A stretch of 64,000 bases of DNA from Ignavibacteriales bacterium (GCA_016707115.1 JADJIH010000001.1:372001-436000), one strand, 5' to 3'; positions 11,501 through 19,283 are shown, numbered from the stretch's first letter. The notes: generated by a model from the letters alone, not told the origin. Numbers and translations: made by a program.

Positions 11501-14275
11501 GAGAGTTATAAAAGTAAAAGTTGCTTGCAAAAAATGAACACTGGTTGATCGCACTGCAGCTACAAGGTGCTGGCGAATTAGTACATCTTTGGATTTATTT
11601 AGTAAATCGACAATTGAGATGATCAAAGAGGGAATCAGAATAATTCCGATCACAACCAATGTCCAGAACCAGGCTTGTGGTAATACTGTCCACCCTAATA
11701 ACAAAATTAGTAAAAGTGGCAGAGGTGAAAGACTGCGTCTAAGATTGTCAAAAATTTTCCACATTGACAACAATGATAGCTGGTTTCTAACTAATCCATT
11801 GCTTGGACTGGGAACAACCGGAAGAAGCCATCTTAATAGTTGCCAATCGCCACGAATCCAACGATGCCTGCGATTTACATCTGTAAAATATCGGTGCGGA
11901 TATTCTTCATATAATTCTATGTCACTCAATAGACCGGATCGTGTGTGGCACCCTTCGATAAGATCGTGACTGAGAATTCGGTTTTCAGGAAATCGCCCAT
12001 TGAGAACCCTCCCGAACATATCAACATCGTAAATTCCTTTACCAATAAATGATCCTTCGCCAAACACATCCTGATAGACATCAGAAACAGTGCGCGTATA
12101 TGGATCAATCCCTGGTTCACTTCCATAAAGCTTTGCATAACGTGAACGATTTGTTCCCGGCAGGCTGATTGCAACGCGTGGCTGTAAGATAGTATATCCA
12201 CTAGATACAGAATGTTTTTTTTCATTGTAATGTGCACGGTTAAGAGGATGCGCCATCGTTCCGACTAATTGTCTTGCTGAGTCACGTGGTAACTGAGTAT
12301 CGGTATCAAGTGTAATAACATACTTAACAGATGGTAAAACTTCAGTCTTGCCAATAATAAGAGAGAATCTATTTTTCGAACCACCACGTAATAAAGAATT
12401 CAATTCCTCAAGCTTTCCTCTTTTACGTTCGTAACCCATCCACAACCGCTCCCGAGGATTCCATTGCCGTGGTCGATGAAAAAGAAAAAAAGTATCGCTC
12501 TGCAATCCTTTGTATTTCTTATTAAGTTCTTCAATTTTCTCACATGCAAGTTGTACTAGCGGTTCATCTTCAGGCAGAGTTGCTTTATCAGAGTCTTGAA
12601 AGTCAGTAAGAAGTCCAAAGTGAAGATTTTCATCCTGATTTGCAAGAAAACGTACTTCCAAAGATTCAATAAGTTCACTAATATTTTTTGCATCAATTAA
12701 CATCGCAGGAATTACTACAAGTGCGCGGAACTCCGGTGGTATGCCTTCTGAGTAATCCATTCGGGGTAAGCGTTGTGGCATTGTTAATAAAGTTGATAGC
12801 CAATTCACTAAAGCAACAGATAAATTACTTGCAGCCAGAAAAAAAAGTATGCCCATCAGTTTAAGCGGTAAACCATGTAATCCTTCGTCGTAAGATTTTT
12901 CCAACAAGATGGCGGTGAAGAGTGCCGTTAATAATATAATCGAGCCGCTGTATAATAATAAAGGTACACGGCCACTAAATTTTCTTAGAGTTGCATCAGC
13001 AGAAAATTTTACTTTAGCAAGTGCCTCAAATATTTTCACACCCTTATCAATTAAGTGATATCCTACATGTGCTGTTCTGTCAGTGTCGCCATTTAATGCA
13101 GCACCTTCTTGTGATAAGCGAATTGCTAGTTGTGCAGCCTCTTCTTCAGATAGAGAACTGTTTTTTGCAATCTTTTCAATCACGTGCCTGTAACGATCGC
13201 GGGTCGCAAAATCCATTTGTCCATAAATTCCACAGGGATCCTTCATTAAGATTTTCTCCACTGGGCTCATCGCCTCAACAAACTTGGCCCAGTCAATAGA
13301 TTCCAGGAATCGAAGACTGCCAATACTATTGCTAATTGAAACTTGATCTGCAGCTTGCTGTTGATTACCAATTTGTATCAAGTTTTCTATTGTCTGACCT
13401 GTGTCAGAAAGCCGCTGCTCAATCCAGGTTAATGGAGATGCCAGAATATAGCTTAAACTCTGCAGCCTTCGTGTAAATTCAGACACGAATGGAGTTGTCA
13501 TTGGCGGATCAGATCGTGCCATATCAGCAACCACCAGAATTAAGCTTTTAGGGTCCTTCTCTACTATTTCAATCATTTTGTCTGCCCATGAGTCAGCTAA
13601 ATTTCGCTCAATTCTTCCGGCAGCAACCCGAACTGCAACGCGGCGGAGATTTTCGATCAATGCTAAACGCAGCATAATTGGGATTGCCCACAACTCACCT
13701 ATTTTTAGAGTGGTGATGGTTTGATAAGCAGTAACAAAACGATTTAAATTTTCCGGGTCTACACGCCCATCACCGTGCGAAATAATTTCCTGAGCTATAT
13801 CATAAACACGAGGCAACCCTTTTGATGAACCATTCAGAAGGCGCGGCAATTCTCGGCTATAATTTTTGGGTAAATGTTTTTTACCTGTTCGAATTTGCTC
13901 TTCGATTAAATAAAAATTATCAAGCAGCCACTCACCGGCAGGCGTAATCGCACGTTTTGCTTTAACTGTGTCGGTTAATAAATCGTGAACTTCAAAAAGA
14001 AACTCTTCATTTTCAGCAAGGCGTTTTAGTAATTTTTGATTGGATTGAGATTCAGAAATCAGCGTGTGTGTGCTTGCAAGTATTTTACCATGCTGTTCCA
14101 TTTGATCGGCACTGAATAACTCAGCGCGTAGTGGTAACTCTCCGTTAGCAAATTTTTTATTAAGAGAATTCTCATTAAGCTGGGCCTTAAGGAGAGAAAG
14201 TGATTCATTTATTTTCGGCTTGATTACTTTCATAGTTTTACGACGAAGATAAGAAAGAGGATTATAGTGTATCAT
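5534..14275 (-). CDS. ndvB: Cyclic beta-1,2-glucan synthase (NdvB/Cgs type)
   Basis: At 2913 residues this has the size and order of the NdvB/Cgs enzymes that initiate, elongate, cyclise and trim beta-1,2-glucan from UDP-glucose at the inner membrane. A soluble N-terminal region is followed by membrane segments around residues 440-500 (VPLLLYSGSIILLTALFTAI). The GT84 glycosyltransferase domain comes next, with ITLDTDTQLPRDSARQL near residue 655 and NRRHRWIRGDWQLL. A second membrane group includes LLLILLLGWTVLPQAWFWTL. Then come a glucoamylase-like domain and tandem GH94-type phosphorylase domains with GSGDWNDGMDMIG near residue 2590. Cyclic glucans act in the periplasm in osmotic adaptation. 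The frame is intact, and a dyad-type promoter lies about 70 bp upstream. Confidence 0.93.
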   Translation of the reverse strand: MIHYNPLSYLRRKTMKVIKPKINESLSLLKAQLNENSLNKKFANGELPLRAELFSADQMEQHGKILASTHTLISESQSNQKLLKRLAENEEFLFEVHDLLTDTVKAKRAITPAGEWLLDNFYLIEEQIRTGKKHLPKNYSRELPRLLNGSSKGLPRVYDIAQEIISHGDGRVDPENLNRFVTAYQTITTLKIGELWAIPIMLRLALIENLRRVAVRVAAGRIERNLADSWADKMIEIVEKDPKSLILVVADMARSDPPMTTPFVSEFTRRLQSLSYILASPLTWIEQRLSDTGQTIENLIQIGNQQQAADQVSISNSIGSLRFLESIDWAKFVEAMSPVEKILMKDPCGIYGQMDFATRDRYRHVIEKIAKNSSLSEEEAAQLAIRLSQEGAALNGDTDRTAHVGYHLIDKGVKIFEALAKVKFSADATLRKFSGRVPLLLYSGSIILLTALFTAILLEKSYDEGLHGLPLKLMGILFFLAASNLSVALVNWLSTLLTMPQRLPRMDYSEGIPPEFRALVVIPAMLIDAKNISELIESLEVRFLANQDENLHFGLLTDFQDSDKATLPEDEPLVQLACEKIEELNKKYKGLQSDTFFLFHRPRQWNPRERLWMGYERKRGKLEELNSLLRGGSKNRFSLIIGKTEVLPSVKYVITLDTDTQLPRDSARQLVGTMAHPLNRAHYNEKKHSVSSGYTILQPRVAISLPGTNRSRYAKLYGSEPGIDPYTRTVSDVYQDVFGEGSFIGKGIYDVDMFGRVLNGRFPENRILSHDLIEGCHTRSGLLSDIELYEEYPHRYFTDVNRRHRWIRGDWQLLRWLLPVVPSPSNGLVRNQLSLLSMWKIFDNLRRSLSPLPLLLILLLGWTVLPQAWFWTLVVIGIILIPSLIISIVDLLNKSKDVLIRQHLVAAVRSTSVHFLQATFTFITLPYEAFYNQDAIFRTLWRMLISHKKLLEWNPSNVKDRNSKTNLLSSFRTMWIAPFIAISTIIYFVYSKQVIPAVAFPILFLWAVSPVITWWISLPLIQRKAKLTVTQKLFLRDIARKTWSYFETFVSKEDNWLPPDNYQENPVAVIAHRTSPTNIGLALLANLSAYDFGYINTRQLIDRTSNTFKTMDTLERYRGHFYNWYDTKTLKPLPPPYISSVDSGNISGHLLTLSQGLLSLPDKKIVGPQLFEGINDTLRILINAVGETKNEKLIQLEQDLDLIITSPLNVLKDVWQKLEMLAASTAEVENDFKAIHDSEPKRWSHALAMQCRSALDELKFLAPWVILLNSPDLENYFSGFNEIPTLRKLALLSDFENSSDITTEKSEQLNKLHQFIAESRARANELITVIESLVKQSNNFASMDYTFLYDKTRHLQSVGYSVNEKRRDSSYYDLLASEARLSTFVAIAQGELPQKSWFALGRLLTTVGGEPILLSWSGSMFEYLMPLLVMPTYENTLLNQTYKAAVKKQIEYGKERGVPWGISESGYNTVDVNLNYQYRAFGVPGLGLKRGLAEDLVITPYASALALMVEPEEACLNLQMLAADGLLGKYGFYEAIDYTKSRIPRGQTSVVIKSFMAHHSGMSLLSLAYLILDRPMQKRFNSNPLFEATILLLQERIPKATVFYSRASGLADTPTQINTQGVPVRILNNPDTPVPEVHLLSNGRYHVMITAAGGGYSKWKDIAVTRWREDTTRDNWGTFCYIHDELSGEFWSAAHQPTLKRSKNYEVIFSEGLAEVRRRDQNFDMHMEIVVSPEDDIELRRIHLTNLSRTRRTIDITSYTEVVLASSASDNLHPAFSNLFVQTEIVEERHAILCSRRPRSMDEKTPLMFHMMVVRGVHIEKVSFETDRMQFIGRSNTTANPQAMNDFTPLSGIQGSVLDPIVAIRYYITLEPEETATVDMIMGIAETRLAALDLVDKYHDRRLANRSFELAWTHSQVTLRQINAIEDDAQLYGRIASSILFGNAFLRADPSIIIKNRRGQSGLWGYSISGDLPIVLLQIEDPENINLVRRLVQAHSYWRLKGLPVDLVIWNEDHAGYRQLLQEQIMSLISAGIEANLIDRPGGIFVRQADQISNEDRILFQTVARVIISDQRGTLEEQINQIRRTKVPVRRFKPTRTYHPHHHDDFVQPRTDLIFFNGLGGFTPDGREYIITTSQKQITPAPWVNVIANQNFGTIISENGPSYTWSENAHEFRLTPWNNDPVTDSSGEAFYIRDEETGHFWSPTPLPSCGIGAYASRHGFGYSVFEHSESGIRSELWIYVATDAAIKFSVLKVKNESGRIRKLSVTGYVELVLGDLHSKSSMHVISKVDQSSAAIFAQNPYNAEFANRIVFFQTDSTTRTLTGDRTEFIGRNCSLRNPDAMTRSHLSGKTGAALDPCAAIQVPFELAENQEQEIIFKLGSGTNEHEVITLLHRFQGSMAARTALEAVWNYWKKTLTAVLVETPDTSLNILTNGWLLYQTLACRIWARSGYYQSGGAFGFRDQLQDVISLIYAEPNITRQHLLLCASRQFHEGDVQHWWHPPSGRGVRTRCSDDYLWLPLAVCRYVQSTGDTGVLDESVHFLEGRAVNAEDDSYYDLPNRSEESGSLYKHCVRAIINGLKFGDHGLPLIGSGDWNDGMDMIGIHGKGESVWLGFFLYEVLTQFIKIASQQGDMHFVERCKSEAHKLQNNIEQNGWDGEWYRRAYFDDGSPLGSASNQECKIDSISQSWSVLSGAGDTKRSRMAMEALDKNLVRREHNLIQLLDPPFDKSNLNPGYIKGYVPGVRENGGQYTHAAIWAAMAFAALGDSKRAWELLAIINPINHTKSPEDIATYKAEPYVVAADIYAVTPHTGRGGWTWYTGSAGWTYRLIVESLLGLRLEVDKLHIEPCIPADWKSYKVHYRYRQTIYHISIFQSRGTISDLNITIDGVNNVDKVIPLLDDRHEHNVEVRITLLS

Positions 14276-14341
14276 TCTTCAATCTGATTATTATGTTATT
14301 TTATGGCATAGTGATACTAGGCGATGCTACCACTTAACAGC

Positions 14342-14405
14342 AATTTATAAAAGTAATTTTGGTAAGGAAATCCCCCATAAGGATGAAAAAGGAACTACAT
14401 CTTTT
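14342..14405 (-). promoter_or_regulatory. Dyad-type stress promoter, copy C (cyclic glucan synthase)
   Basis: Plus-strand GGATG (14381-14385), centre AAAAAGGAACTA, CATCTTT. The minus strand shows a 10-bp gap, -35 TTTCCT, 17 bp and -10 TAAATT. The dyad is perfect against the consensus while the -35 is poor, which fits dependence on an activator. Confidence 0.8.
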
Positions 14406-14487
14406 TAATAAACTTATGCCTTGTAATGATAGTGATATCTATAAAATTAACTTATAGCACAAGATTTATTACAGTTACATGTATAGA

Positions 14488-14994
14488 TTACTTTTTATTC
14501 TTGCCGTTATCGTGCTTATCCTGTTTATCATTATTCTTATTGTTCTGATTTGATTTCTTTTTGTCCTGCTCTTTGATCCAATTATAATGTTCAGGATGCT
14601 TTTCAATAACATAATATTTTGAATCCCTGCTATCGCGGATTAGAGACTGATCGTGACGTCCCTTATATGAAGAATATTTTTTCTTATAATTTTTATGATT
14701 TTGCCATGGTTCCCGTTCATTTATTACAACTTTATAAGAGTTATAATAATCGAATTTGCTATAACGCGATGGCAAATTTGTGCTGTGTATCCAGTTTCCA
14801 TTATTATAATAGTAATAGCGATGCTGGGGAACGTAGTAATAAGTTTCGATATCCGGTAAGTAATAGTATTCAACATAATCATAACCGGTTGGACCCCAGA
14901 CGGGTTGACTACCCACGTTAAAATTTACATCTATCTGGGCATTTGAAATATTTGCCAGGAATAAAGTTATTATTAAAACAAAAAAGTAACGCAT
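14488..14994 (-). CDS. Exported tyrosine-rich, lysine-tailed protein
   Basis: A 168-residue protein with a signal peptide (MRYFFVLIITLFLANISNAQ). The mature part starts with DVNFNVGSQPVWGPTGYDY and is rich in Tyr (YYYLPDIETYYYVPQHRYYY), ending in a very hydrophilic Lys/Asn/Asp tail. Similar small YxY-rich secreted proteins are common in Bacteroidota, where their function is unknown. It is probably periplasmic or envelope-associated. No dyad promoter is seen upstream. Confidence 0.7.
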   Translation of the reverse strand: MRYFFVLIITLFLANISNAQIDVNFNVGSQPVWGPTGYDYVEYYYLPDIETYYYVPQHRYYYYNNGNWIHSTNLPSRYSKFDYYNSYKVVINEREPWQNHKNYKKKYSSYKGRHDQSLIRDSRDSKYYVIEKHPEHYNWIKEQDKKKSNQNNKNNDKQDKHDNGKNKK

Positions 14995-15057
14995 AATATC
15001 TTTCCTTTTATTTAGTTCTTAATACAAATTCAGTTAATCCGAACAATTCTTATTCAT

Positions 15058-15750
15058 TTAATTATTGACCATAGAAATACTTTTAGTAATCGTTTTTAAT
15101 GTTTCATTGGTGTAGGAATAATTTGCAATTTCTAAACGTGTATGTAATGCAAGTTTTTCCATTATGTTATGAATGTGACTTTTAACAGTATAAGTTGATA
15201 CATGAATTTTTTGACCAATCTCTTTGTTGCTCATACCATCACTAAGTAAACCAATAACTTCTCGTTCACGCTTTGTCATACGAACAGCTTCTTTAATTTT
15301 AGTTTTTCCTTCTCTCACTGCATGATCAACAATTTGAGAAAAAAGTGAATCGATTAATAATGGAGGGAGCACTGTAGCACCTTCAGAAACTGAGCGTATA
15401 GTAATTAAAAAATCCTTTAACGATGCATCTTTAAGGATAAATCCGTTTGCACCGGCTTTTACAAATTGTAAAATATCAGCCTGTACAGGGGCAAGATCCA
15501 TTACTATTATTTTTGCCATCGGAAAATCTTTTTTTACTATTTCAACTACATGTAAACTATTCTGACTACGCAGGCCCAGATCAAGAAGAACAATATTTGG
15601 TTTTAATTCTTTGATTTTAACCAGAGTACTCTTTGCATCACCAGAAGCAGCGATTATATGGATATCCTTGTGTGGTTTTAGAATAGAATTGATTCCATCC
15701 CTAAGAAGGCGGTTATCTTCTATCAGTAACAATCTTATTTTTTTCATCAT
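15058..15750 (-). CDS. NarL/FixJ-type response regulator
   Basis: A receiver followed by a LuxR-type helix-turn-helix. The receiver has the acidic pair (LLLIEDNRLLRDG), the phospho-acceptor in NIVLLDLGLRSQNSL and the Lys in GFILKDASL. The DNA-binding part reads MTKREREVIGLLSDGMSNKE and then STYTVKSHIHNIMEKLALHT. The frame can be read from 15771, but homologues in this window begin MKKI, so I start at the ATG pair at 15750. It is close kin to the regulator at 47861-48553 and to the broken copy at 19764. It could be the activator that binds the dyad, but no direct evidence links them, and the gene itself has no dyad promoter. Confidence 0.88.
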   Translation of the reverse strand: MMKKIRLLLIEDNRLLRDGINSILKPHKDIHIIAASGDAKSTLVKIKELKPNIVLLDLGLRSQNSLHVVEIVKKDFPMAKIIVMDLAPVQADILQFVKAGANGFILKDASLKDFLITIRSVSEGATVLPPLLIDSLFSQIVDHAVREGKTKIKEAVRMTKREREVIGLLSDGMSNKEIGQKIHVSTYTVKSHIHNIMEKLALHTRLEIANYSYTNETLKTITKSISMVNN

Positions 15751-15781
15751 ACTATCTCTGTCATTAACCATATTTGATAAG

Positions 15782-15907
15782 TTATTGATTAAGAATTCCT
15801 ACGTGTTTCTGCTCATTTTTCTTATCTCTTTTATCATTCTTTTTTTCCTGCATCGTTTTTTTTGGTTCTTTCTTTGAACCTTTTTTACTGTTCTGACCTT
15901 TACTCAT
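15782..15907 (-). CDS. Small lysine-rich protein, 41 residues
   Basis: ATG at 15907 is preceded by AAAGGAAAAT, a good ribosome site, and opens 41 codons beginning MSKGQNSKKGSKKEPKKTMQ. Almost half of the residues are Lys, Glu, Asp or Asn, so the protein should be disordered and cationic. It lies just upstream of the regulator at 15058-15750, on the same strand. I know no function; small basic proteins of this kind could bind nucleic acid, which is speculation. Confidence 0.55.
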   Translation of the reverse strand: MSKGQNSKKGSKKEPKKTMQEKKNDKRDKKNEQKHVGILNQ

Positions 15908-16091
15908 TATATTTTCCTTTTAGTTTAGTTTACGATTCTTAAATCGAATAATGATTTTATTTCTCAGCCATACTTTGCCTGACATATTTTCATAACATTA
16001 AAACCCATTTTTGAAAATCCGCTTGCAGCATTAAAATAACATTTAATTGACATTGCAATTTTAGAATTAATTAATTTCATCAAGCTTCATT

Positions 16092-16226
16092 TTATCTCAG
16101 TAAATCAGAAAGCATCGGTTTGGAAACATATTCACCAGCTAAGTAAATAAAAGCAATTATATATAACCCAATAAATATTGACATAAGAATGATTTCTTTT
16201 CTTTTATATCTGATTGCTCCACGCAT
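16092..16226 (-). CDS. Small single-span membrane protein, 44 residues
   Basis: ATGATG at 16229-16224 follows AGGAG. From the second ATG the frame encodes 44 residues: a basic N-terminus (MRGAIRYKRKE), one hydrophobic segment (IILMSIFIGLYIIAFIYLA) and a short polar tail. The positive-inside pattern and the ribosome site support a real gene. The family is unknown. A terminator-like hairpin separates it from the lipoprotein operon upstream. Confidence 0.6.
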   Translation of the reverse strand: MRGAIRYKRKEIILMSIFIGLYIIAFIYLAGEYVSKPMLSDLLR

Positions 16227-16276
16227 CATAAGCTCCTATTCTATTAATAATTACAAATTGCTATTCATTAAATCGA

Positions 16277-16308
16277 ATCAAAAAGTGCCTTTCATCTTCC
16301 GATGAAAG
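16277..16308 (-). terminator. Probable intrinsic terminator after the PEGA lipoprotein gene
   Basis: On the minus strand CTTTCATC and GATGAAAG form a perfect 8-bp stem around GGAA (16308-16289), followed by GCACTTTTTG. It lies about 40 bp past the stop of the lipoprotein gene at 16350. The U-run is short, so termination may be partial. Confidence 0.5.
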
Positions 16309-16349
16309 ACTTTATAAAAAAACTTACTTCCTGCAATAAGGTTTACGAA

Positions 16350-17099
16350 TTAAAAACGATTATCCAGCAAAGTACTGTTATAATACCATTGAACTTCAAC
16401 CCACGCTGGTTCACCAATTACACCGCCGCCCCAGTTTACTATTTTGAGCTTCGAGTAATTACCATCGTGATCGTAAAGAAATACATAATTGTTTTCTCTG
16501 TCACCAATGTTATCAGTCCACGTTCCGGTATTTCTTAACGGTGAATCAAGGCCATCGAATAAATTGGTTGCTGAAGAAACGAAGAAATCAGTTTCTCTTA
16601 TTAGGTTTGGATATAGATCTGCACTTTGTACAAGGAATCCCGCACTGGAGTAATAAATATCTACAAGACCATTTTGTGCTGATGAAACTCCATAAGCTAA
16701 ACCGGTTGAAAGATCCAAGCCGCTTGGCTGGTTTGCACTTGTTCCGGTAGTCTCATAAATTTTAACAGGACCGAATAATGTTGTTATAATATTTGAAATG
16801 AGAGTTACATTTGATACTACACTCGTCTGTTCTGCAATAACGCTGATAGAGAAAGTTGTATCTCTGTAATCCTGTAGTTTTAATGTAATTGAGTGAACTC
16901 CTTCATTAATATTTTTAATTGTATCGGCAGTCGTTTTAAAAGTGTTTGATCCATCAAGCCAGATTTGTGCTCCTGCAGGATTTGATGATACAAAGATATT
17001 GCCTTCCTGATCAGGAGTAATAGGGTCATCACTCGTATCACAAGAAGTGAACATTAAAAAAGTTACTGGAATTATTAGAAATAAAATTAATTTTTTCAT
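16350..17099 (-). CDS. PEGA-domain lipoprotein
   Basis: The 249-residue precursor has a lipoprotein signal with lipobox FLMFTSC (Cys near residue 20). A PEGA-type domain follows: GNIFVSSNPAGAQIWLDG, then GVHSITLKLQDYRDT. PEGA repeats are surface beta-domains found in envelope proteins. The C-terminal 150 residues (from TTLFGPVKIYETTG to the end) resemble no family I know. It is the last gene of a three-gene set (18022 to 16350) that starts behind the dyad promoter at 18051-18114, and it is followed by a hairpin. Confidence 0.75.
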   Translation of the reverse strand: MKKLILFLIIPVTFLMFTSCDTSDDPITPDQEGNIFVSSNPAGAQIWLDGSNTFKTTADTIKNINEGVHSITLKLQDYRDTTFSISVIAEQTSVVSNVTLISNIITTLFGPVKIYETTGTSANQPSGLDLSTGLAYGVSSAQNGLVDIYYSSAGFLVQSADLYPNLIRETDFFVSSATNLFDGLDSPLRNTGTWTDNIGDRENNYVFLYDHDGNYSKLKIVNWGGGVIGEPAWVEVQWYYNSTLLDNRF

Positions 17100-17110
17100 A
17101 GTGTGCGCCT

Positions 17111-17602
17111 TTATTTTTTCTTTAGATTAAATGAATATTTAGTGCCGTCGTTATCCATAGTAAAAGTTCCTGTGAAATTTTGATTATTTGAGGATAACTC
17201 TCCTTTGTACTTTCCCTGGTAACGACTGTGTAATTGATCTGTCATTGTGATTTCATTTGTTGTGGAATTCAAAGTTCCTTTTACTTCCTGGTTTGTAACT
17301 GTTCTGTAATTGATGGTAATTTTTCCTGAGAAGCTGCTGTCTGTTTGTTCTAAAATATTTAATACACTCGATCTCCCATCAAATGTTCCGCTCCAGGTAC
17401 CTTTCAAATCAGGAAAAATAATCTTTGTTTCAACAGTTGCATCTTTTGGTTCATCCTGACTGCTTGTTTTATTATCTGAAGTAACCTTATCATTTTCGGG
17501 ATGGTCGGCCTTGTCATTCTTTCGTTCGCAGCCTAGGTAAGTTATTGCAGCAAATATAATAAGCACTACAAGCATCCACTTGAACATTATTTCTTTTTTC
17601 AT
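17111..17602 (-). CDS. Hypothetical lipoprotein, 163 residues
   Basis: The signal peptide ends in the lipobox AAITYLGC. A low-complexity charged linker (about residues 28-60) leads to a compact beta-rich domain beginning LKGTWSGTFDGRSSVLNILE and ending GTFTMDNDGTKYSFNLKKK. That shape resembles small lipocalin- or avidin-like ligand-binding barrels, but no catalytic motif is visible. It is 54 bases after the Met-rich protein and 11 bases before the PEGA lipoprotein, so all three are probably one operon. Confidence 0.65.
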   Translation of the reverse strand: MKKEIMFKWMLVVLIIFAAITYLGCERKNDKADHPENDKVTSDNKTSSQDEPKDATVETKIIFPDLKGTWSGTFDGRSSVLNILEQTDSSFSGKITINYRTVTNQEVKGTLNSTTNEITMTDQLHSRYQGKYKGELSSNNQNFTGTFTMDNDGTKYSFNLKKK

Positions 17603-17656
17603 TTTAATCTCCTGTTAGTTAATATTTATTTATAGGTATCATTTCAAGAAATACGA

Positions 17657-18022
17657 TTACTTCTTAATTACTGGTTCAGTCTTACTCATTTCACCGGCCT
17701 TGATGTTGTTACTATTCATCCCGCGAGGCTCAACTGAATTAATTTGTGTTCCATTTTTTTCGGAGTGCATTGCCATCATCATTTTATGCATTTCGGGATT
17801 AGCCATCATTGTATTCATAAGTTTTGTCATTTCCGCCTCATTGCCTTTTGTCTGATCAAGCATCATTTCCAAAGTTCTTACGCGCAATTCTGAATCTGCT
17901 GAAATCTTAGTCATCCATTCTAGAGTCTTATCATCAACTTTTGAACTTTTAATTTCAACTTTATCCTGGGCAAAAAATGTGAAGGGAATAAACAGAACTA
18001 AAAGCATTATTAGATTTTTCAT
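17657..18022 (-). CDS. Exported methionine-rich protein, 121 residues
   Basis: A cleavable signal peptide (MKNLIMLLVLFIPFTFFAQ) precedes a helical, Met-rich domain with repeated MM pairs (TKLMNTMMANPEMHKMMMAM). Met-rich exported proteins sometimes bind copper or scavenge oxidants; that is only a suggestion here. It is the first gene behind the dyad promoter at 18051-18114 and probably leads the operon with the two lipoproteins. Confidence 0.65.
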   Translation of the reverse strand: MKNLIMLLVLFIPFTFFAQDKVEIKSSKVDDKTLEWMTKISADSELRVRTLEMMLDQTKGNEAEMTKLMNTMMANPEMHKMMMAMHSEKNGTQINSVEPRGMNSNNIKAGEMSKTEPVIKK

Positions 18023-18050
18023 ATAACATTTCCTTTTTTATGTGTAAGTC

Positions 18051-18114
18051 AGATTACGATTGGTTCAATGACCAATCAATAGAGCAAAGGGATGAAAAGG
18101 GGACTAAATCCTTT
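18051..18114 (-). promoter_or_regulatory. Dyad-type stress promoter, copy D (Met-rich protein operon)
   Basis: Plus-strand GGATG (18090-18094), centre AAAAGGGGACTA, AATCCTTT. The minus strand shows a 10-bp gap, -35 TTGATT, 17 bp and -10 TAATCT. The predicted start site lies about 20 bases before the ATG at 18022, leaving room for the AAAGGAAA ribosome site. Confidence 0.8.
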
Positions 18115-18157
18115 GGGTGAATATTGAATAGAGATTATTTAATGTACGACAATTATC

Positions 18158-18835
18158 CTATTTAAGAAGAATCATTTTTTTAGTCTGCACAAAATTTCCG
18201 GTTCGTAACTCACATAAATATGTTCCGCTTGTAAGCTCTGATGCATTAAAATCTATTTCATAAATCCCGGGTGATTTCTCTTCATTTATTAGTATAGAAA
18301 TTTCCTGACCAATTAAGGAATATATCCTTAAAGTTGTAAAGGCTGTTTCAGAAATTGCATAGCGGATCTTTGTAGACGGATTAAATGGATTTGGGAAGTT
18401 TGCATATAGTTTAAATTCAGAAGGGTTTAATCCAATTAATTTTTCATCAACACCGGTAACATTTATAACTGCAGAAGTTGATCCCCAATCTCTTGAAGGA
18501 TTTTTGTATCCCGCATTAACCGTGTAGGTTCCGGCGGAAGGGGCAGTTAAGATAAACGGGTTGTTGGACGTGGAATTATTTACAGCCACAACTACACCGT
18601 TTGAATTAACCAGTTCACCACCAACGCTGGATGTTGTTCCATTTAATGTAACTCTAACTTGAAAATTACTTAACACTTCGGCTGTAACAATGCCTGCTTG
18701 GGAGTTGTGGCAGCCTGAACTACCGCAGCCAGGGGTCGTACCATTGAATCCGGGTTCTGATTGAGTTAATGATATAAAAACTAGTGATATTACTATCGAT
18801 ACAAAAATCGTAATGCTTTTCATACTTTTATCCAA
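18158..18835 (-). CDS. Secreted protein with type IX secretion sorting domain
   Basis: The 225-residue precursor has a signal peptide and a short Cys pair segment, TTPGCGSSGCHNSQ. One beta-sandwich domain follows (about 45-125). The C-terminal sorting domain starts FKLYANFPNPFNPSTKIRYA and ends FVQTKKMILLK, with the usual GQEI and SGTYLCELR strands. This domain directs export across the outer membrane by the type IX system. The N-terminal segment resembles the single-haem 'CxxCH' start of choice-of-anchor proteins, but here the spacing is C-x4-CH, so covalent haem binding is doubtful. It follows the Ig-like protein at 18864 by 28 bases. Confidence 0.8.
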   Translation of the reverse strand: MDKSMKSITIFVSIVISLVFISLTQSEPGFNGTTPGCGSSGCHNSQAGIVTAEVLSNFQVRVTLNGTTSSVGGELVNSNGVVVAVNNSTSNNPFILTAPSAGTYTVNAGYKNPSRDWGSTSAVINVTGVDEKLIGLNPSEFKLYANFPNPFNPSTKIRYAISETAFTTLRIYSLIGQEISILINEEKSPGIYEIDFNASELTSGTYLCELRTGNFVQTKKMILLK

Positions 18836-18863
18836 TCATAATTTAATAAGTGGTACACAAAAA

Positions 18864-19283
18864 TCATTTAACATCTAGTACAGTAACAGGATTATTCTTA
18901 GTGAGAATAGTACTAAACTCAGCTGCTTTTTTTTCTGCATTTATCAAATTGCCGGCTTTATCTTTAAGATTAAACACAGTTATCTTAAAACTGGACCAAC
19001 TATCTTCTTTATCAATAAATAGAACTACAGCTGAATCACCTGCTACCACACCAACTTTTATTACTTTAACTGAAATGTTATCGTTAGCGGTTACTTTGTA
19101 ATTATCAGGATCGAAAATAGTTTCCCTGGACATTGGCTCAGAAAAGGTTAGAAGTATTTTGGAAGGGGACAGAAGCTGTGCTGATACTGGATGACTTATT
19201 GCCATAATTAATATTATAACTAATAATTTTTTATATCCTGTAAACCAACCCTTTATTGTAACATTTACAATCGTGCTTAGCAT
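18864..19283 (-). CDS. Exported Ig-like (Big_5/SbsA-type) domain protein
   Basis: A 139-residue protein with an internal signal anchor (LLVIILIMAISHPVSAQ near 20-36). One domain follows, LSPSKILLTFSEPMSRETIF...NYKVTANDNI, with the 'F-S-E-P-M' motif typical of bacterial Ig-like Big_5 domains. Such domains are structural modules of surface proteins. It is encoded immediately upstream of the type IX cargo, so the two may be co-expressed. The N-terminal 19 residues could be an over-long start; an in-frame internal start is possible. Confidence 0.6.
   Translation of the reverse strand: MLSTIVNVTIKGWFTGYKKLLVIILIMAISHPVSAQLLSPSKILLTFSEPMSRETIFDPDNYKVTANDNISVKVIKVGVVAGDSAVVLFIDKEDSWSSFKITVFNLKDKAGNLINAEKKAAEFSTILTKNNPVTVLDVK

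Noticed and set aside
5534..14275. Many antisense open frames over the glucan synthase gene
   Set aside because: They are mirror frames of a long real gene without ribosome sites or recognisable domains.
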